Origin: Planctomycetaceae bacterium
Lineage (GTDB): Bacteria; Planctomycetota; Planctomycetia; Planctomycetales; Planctomycetaceae
Direction of reading: 5' to 3'
Length of the DNA stretch: 9,507 bases
Assembly (NCBI GenBank): GCA_016765335.1
Contig: JAESQE010000336.1
Location: 3,559-13,065, forward strand
The translations under genes and the position numbers were made by a program. The notes below the pieces were generated by a model. The model saw nothing but the letters and a program-made list of their open reading frames with translations. It was not told where the DNA came from and made no database searches. Below, one piece after another: positions 6,587 to 9,507 of this stretch. The number at the start of each line of letters is the position of its first letter. The first letter of the stretch is position 1.

Positions 6587-8653
6587 ATGCCCGAATTCAA
6601 ATTGGTTAGTGATTTCAAGCCAGCTGGTGATCAACCCCGTGCCATTGAATCGCTTTTACGAGGAATTCGTGAAGGCAAGAAGAACCAGGTATTGCTGGGG
6701 GTCACTGGTTCTGGCAAGACGTTCACGATGGCCAATGTGATTGAGAAACTTCAACGACCAACGTTAGTGCTTTCACACAACAAAACCTTGGCTGCGCAGT
6801 TGTATTCGGAGTTTCGCGATTTTTTCCCGGACAATTCTGTTGCCTATTTTGTGAGCTATTACGATTATTACCAACCTGAAGCTTACATCCCTTCACGTGA
6901 TATTTATATTGAAAAAGACTCATCCATCAATGACGAAATTGATCGTCTTCGGTTACTGGCAACAAGTGCATTGGTCAGCCGACGGGATGTGATTGTCATT
7001 GCCAGCGTAAGCTGCATCTACGGTTTAGGCTCGCCTAAAGATTACATCGAAATGATGATCCCGCTGCACGTGGACCAAGTTATAGATCGGGATGAATTAC
7101 TCCTCAAACTCGTAGATATCCACTACGGTCGCAATGATTACGAAAGAGCACGAGGCAAGTTTCGTGTGCGGGGCGACGTGATTGAACTTTGGCCCGCGAA
7201 TGAAGAATTCGCATACCGCATCGAAATGTGGGGAGACGAAATAGAAAGTCTGGCAATTATTGATCCACTGACAGGCGTCTCTAATCGCCCGCTCAAAGAT
7301 ATCTGTATTTATCCAGCCAAGCATTATGTGCTTCCCCAGGAACGCATCGATGCTGCGATGCTGGAAATTGAAGACGAACTGAATTCCCGCCTGGAAGAAT
7401 TTCGAAAACAGGGTAAGCTTCTGGAGATGCAAAGGCTCAGTGCGAGAACACGTTACGACATGGAACTGCTCAAGGAAACTGGGTTTTGTCCAGGAGTCGA
7501 GAACTATTCACGAGCCTTAGATGCTCGCAAACCAGGCGAACCACCTTTTACGCTTTATGATTTTTTTCCAGATGATTTTTTGCTCATCGTTGACGAGTCA
7601 CATGCAACGCTTCCTCAAATTCGTGCAATGTATGCAGGGGATCAATCTCGTAAAACCAATCTCGTGGAACATGGCTTTCGCCTCCCGATGGCGTTAGATA
7701 ATCGTCCGCTGAAATTTGAAGAGTGGAATGAGCGTCGTGGTAACGCAGTGTTTGTTTCAGCGACCCCCGCGGACTGGGAACTCGAACAGTCTGAAGGAGA
7801 AATTGTTGAGCAAATCATTCGTCCCACGGGATTGATCGATCCTGTCGTTCACGTTGTCCCAGCCAGAGGGCAAGTGTTGCATTTACTGAATCTTATTCGG
7901 GAAAGAGCCAAGATCAATGAACGGACCCTTGCGACAACTCTCACCAAACGATTGGCTGAAGACCTGACCGGGTTCCTGCAGGAAAAAGGCGTAAAATGTG
8001 CGTGGCTACATTCAGAACTGGATACTGTGGAACGCGTTGAAATTCTGCGAGAATTGCGAGAAGGTGTTCACGATGCAGTGATTGGAGTCAATCTATTGCG
8101 AGAAGGATTAGACCTTCCAGAAGTTTCACTGGTTGCAATTATGGATGCAGACAAAGAAGGGTTTCTGCGAAGTGAAACCAGTTTGGTCCAAACGATTGGT
8201 CGTTCAGCTCGAAATGTCAACGCGGAAGTTTACCTTTATGCTGACAAGATAACAGACAGTATGGCGAGAGCGATTGGTGAAACTAATCGCAGGCGTGAAT
8301 TACAAAAGGAATACAACCAAAAACATGGAATCACTCCCGAAACGATCGTCAAAGCAATCAGACGTGGAATTGAAGAAGAAATCCAAGCTCGCAACATTGC
8401 CCAGAAAGCTGGCGGAATTTCTACAGAGAAGGAGTTTGTGACGCTGGAGTCCATTAAGGAAGTTGAGGCTGAGATGATCAAAGCTGCTGATGACCTCGAT
8501 TTTGAACGGGCAGCTGAATTGCGTGATCGATTGATCCAGCTCAAACAAAGCATCGGACAGGAAATTCCAGAAGGAGATGCTCAGACACCAGGATTTGCAA
8601 AGCAGAAAAAAAAGCGAAAGAAAAAGACCGGACGTAAGGGGACAGGTCAGTAA
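6587..8653 (+). CDS. uvrB: UvrABC excinuclease subunit B
   Basis: This is the DNA-damage-verifying helicase-like subunit of nucleotide excision repair. UvrA loads it, and it then recruits UvrC for incision. From ATG 6587 ([17 protein letters not shown], the usual UvrB beginning) it has 688 residues, close to the 673 of Escherichia coli. The frame stays open back to 6503, but those 28 codons are unlike UvrB. Visible motifs are Walker A GVTGSGKT (38-45), the damage-binding hairpin beginning [12 protein letters not shown] (91-102), Walker B DESH (336-339), motif III SATP (391-394), RPTGLIDP (412-419), [12 protein letters not shown] (502-513) and motif [10 protein letters not shown] (535-542). 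A C-terminal UVR domain (about 622-657) for UvrC contact follows, containing [14 protein letters not shown]. The last 18 residues form a very basic tail ([13 protein letters not shown]). All key motifs are intact. I see no recognisable LexA box upstream and no strong Shine-Dalgarno sequence. Confidence 0.98.
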   Translation: MPEFKLVSDFKPAGDQPRAIESLLRGIREGKKNQVLLGVTGSGKTFTMANVIEKLQRPTLVLSHNKTLAAQLYSEFRDFFPDNSVAYFVSYYDYYQPEAYIPSRDIYIEKDSSINDEIDRLRLLATSALVSRRDVIVIASVSCIYGLGSPKDYIEMMIPLHVDQVIDRDELLLKLVDIHYGRNDYERARGKFRVRGDVIELWPANEEFAYRIEMWGDEIESLAIIDPLTGVSNRPLKDICIYPAKHYVLPQERIDAAMLEIEDELNSRLEEFRKQGKLLEMQRLSARTRYDMELLKETGFCPGVENYSRALDARKPGEPPFTLYDFFPDDFLLIVDESHATLPQIRAMYAGDQSRKTNLVEHGFRLPMALDNRPLKFEEWNERRGNAVFVSATPADWELEQSEGEIVEQIIRPTGLIDPVVHVVPARGQVLHLLNLIRERAKINERTLATTLTKRLAEDLTGFLQEKGVKCAWLHSELDTVERVEILRELREGVHDAVIGVNLLREGLDLPEVSLVAIMDADKEGFLRSETSLVQTIGRSARNVNAEVYLYADKITDSMARAIGETNRRRELQKEYNQKHGITPETIVKAIRRGIEEEIQARNIAQKAGGISTEKEFVTLESIKEVEAEMIKAADDLDFERAAELRDRLIQLKQSIGQEIPEGDAQTPGFAKQKKKRKKKTGRKGTGQ

Positions 8654-8684
8654 GTGCACAAGCCTTAGGTTCGTATTCATAATA

Positions 8685-8714
8685 TTGTACAAGTCGATTT
8701 CGGTCGGCTATACT
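8685..8714 (+). promoter_or_regulatory. Sigma-70-type promoter for the ECF sigma factor gene
   Basis: TTGTAC (8685-8690) and TATACT (8709-8714) are separated by 18 bases. The -10 box matches the consensus at five of six positions. Transcription would begin near 8721, giving a leader of about 60 bases before ATG 8783. The site starts 32 bases after the uvrB stop, so the sigma factor gene probably has its own transcript. Confidence 0.6.
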
Positions 8715-8782
8715 GAAATGACCTGAGGCAACGCTTTTCAAAATCGAAGAAGAGAATCTTCCCGCTAATTAGCCTGAATGAA

Positions 8783-9370
8783 ATGATCGATCCAGCAGAA
8801 CTCAATCTGATTAGTCGAATCCGCCAAGGTGATGAGCTTTGCTGGCAGCAAGTGATTGAACTGTTTGAAGGGCGTCTGCTGGCTTTTGCAAAATCTCGCG
8901 TCGGGAATCAATCGCTTGCTGAAGATATTGTCCAGGATACTTTTGTTGGTTTTCTGACAAGTCTTCCCAATTACGATGAAAACCAGTCCTCGCTGGAGTC
9001 GTTTTTATTTCGTATCACAGCTCATAAAATCACCGACGCTTTGAGAAAAAAAGGCCGGCGTCCCAGTGTTCAAATGAGTGACGATTCGCCTTCGATAGCT
9101 GGCAATGCAAGAAAAGCATCCAGTATGGCTCGGAGCCGAGAACGGGGCAGCGAAAAACGAGATTCCATCAAAAGACTCTTGGAACAATTAATATCACAAT
9201 GGAAATCCGACCAAAATTACGATCGGCTCAAGTGCTGTGAATTGCTATTCGCCAGAGGGTGGACAAACAAGAAGGTCGCAGCAGAATTGAATTTTACCGA
9301 ACAACAAGTCGCCAACCATAAGCAGTCCGTTATGCAAAAGCTGAAAAATGAGTGCAAAATTGAAGAGTAA
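8783..9370 (+). CDS. RNA polymerase sigma factor, sigma-70 family, ECF-type
   Basis: The product is 195 residues, the usual size for an ECF sigma factor. Region 2 (about residues 6-95) contains DIVQDTFVGFLTSLPNY and the 2.3-2.4 helix SLESFLFRITAHKITDALRK, which contact core RNA polymerase and the -10 element. A charged linker of about 35 residues (96-130) rich in Ser, Arg and Lys follows. Region 4 (about 130-190) has a helix-turn-helix, WTNKKVAAELNFTEQQVANH, for -35 recognition. The region 4 core is less canonical than in RpoE-like factors, so the target promoter cannot be guessed. ATG 8783 is the only sensible start; no Shine-Dalgarno sequence is visible. No anti-sigma factor gene is seen in the window, and a regulator may be encoded just beyond the right edge. 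Confidence 0.9.
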   Translation: MIDPAELNLISRIRQGDELCWQQVIELFEGRLLAFAKSRVGNQSLAEDIVQDTFVGFLTSLPNYDENQSSLESFLFRITAHKITDALRKKGRRPSVQMSDDSPSIAGNARKASSMARSRERGSEKRDSIKRLLEQLISQWKSDQNYDRLKCCELLFARGWTNKKVAAELNFTEQQVANHKQSVMQKLKNECKIEE

Positions 9371-9377
9371 CACATTT

Positions 9378-9426
9378 AATCTTCTGTTTTTGCCACAGGT
9401 AAGCCTTACAGTCTTGAAGATTTTTT
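9378..9426 (+). terminator. Possible weak intrinsic terminator after the sigma factor gene
   Basis: AATCTTC (9378-9384) is perfectly complementary to GAAGATT (9416-9422). Its 3' arm runs straight into a tract of six T (9421-9426). The enclosed loop is long (31 bases) and can form only a small inner hairpin (GTAA/TTAC at 9399-9409), so stability is doubtful. Confidence 0.3.
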
Positions 9427-9440
9427 GATTGCTCTACAAT
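9414..9440 (+). promoter_or_regulatory. Possible promoter for a gene beyond the right edge
   Basis: TTGAAG (9414-9419) and TACAAT (9435-9440) are spaced by 15 bases, shorter than the 17-base optimum. A second choice pairs TTGATT (9425-9430) with TAATAC (9445-9450) across 14 bases. Neither is strong, and the first overlaps the possible terminator. Confidence 0.25.
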
Positions 9441-9450
9441 AAGCTAATAC

Positions 9451-9463
9451 AGGTCGCTGACCT
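9451..9463. repeat. Small inverted repeat AGGTC-N3-GACCT
   Basis: This is a perfect five-base palindrome arm with a three-base centre. It lies just downstream of the possible promoter boxes and about 27 bases before the AAGGAT stretch near the window end. It could be an operator half-site pair, but five-base arms arise often by chance. Confidence 0.2.
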
Positions 9464-9489
9464 AAACAGACTGATAATTTTCATTAAGG

Positions 9490-9507
9490 ATGAAATGGTA
9501 CGATGGC
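9490..9507 (+). CDS. Possible first codons of a right-truncated gene
   Basis: AAGGA (9486-9490) precedes three ATG triplets, at 9490, 9495 and 9503, all open to the window end. ATG 9503 has a spacing of 12 bases and ATG 9495 only four, so the start cannot be fixed. Nothing can be said about the product. Confidence 0.3.

Noticed and set aside
8663..8728. Two CCTNAGG palindromes (8663-8669 and 8722-8728) flanking the sigma factor promoter
   Set aside because: The arms are only three bases long and the spacing of 59 bases is unremarkable, so chance is the simpler explanation.
9384..9398. CTGT-N7-ACAG resembling a LexA (SOS) box
   Set aside because: The enterobacterial box needs N8, the site lies after the sigma factor gene and not before uvrB, and LexA motifs differ between phyla.

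Overview
The window looks like chromosomal DNA of a planctomycete. No single marker proves this. The inference rests on the mix of genes: a secreted protein ending in an NPCBM/NEW2-type module, envelope proteins rich in coiled coil, two secreted HtrA-like proteins, and a stand-alone ECF sigma factor. Most genes also lack a clear Shine-Dalgarno sequence. Base composition by eye is slightly AT-rich. All seven recognisable genes lie on the + strand and are tightly packed, with no gap over about 130 bases. I see no tRNA, rRNA, CRISPR array, insertion sequence or phage gene.

Region 1 (1-3512) holds three genes that look like one transcription unit. The first is the 3' part of a long coiled-coil protein carrying a 15-bp in-frame tandem repeat. 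The second is an exported protein with TPR-like helices, probably starting at a TTG behind a strong ribosome binding site. The third is a secreted protein with four small beta repeats and a C-terminal NPCBM-like domain; its reading frame overlaps the stop of the second. From memory of planctomycete genomes, such coiled-coil and TPR proteins often follow MoxR/DUF58/BatA-like (aerotolerance-type) genes. Those genes would lie upstream of this window, so this is inference.

Region 2 (3513-6459) encodes two consecutive secreted trypsin-fold proteins with PDZ domains. The first keeps a complete His-Asp-Ser triad and carries an extra C-terminal domain of about 215 residues that I cannot name. The second has lost the catalytic Asp and Ser (Gly and Ala in their places), so it is probably a pseudoprotease. 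An active protease beside an inactive relative is the most interesting feature of the window and suggests a periplasmic or envelope quality-control module.

Region 3 (6460-8653) is a complete uvrB (excision-repair helicase subunit), preceded by a 127-base gap with a hairpin.

Region 4 (8654-9507) has a good sigma-70-type promoter, a small ECF-family sigma factor gene, a possible weak terminator, and at the right edge what may be the first codons of another gene.
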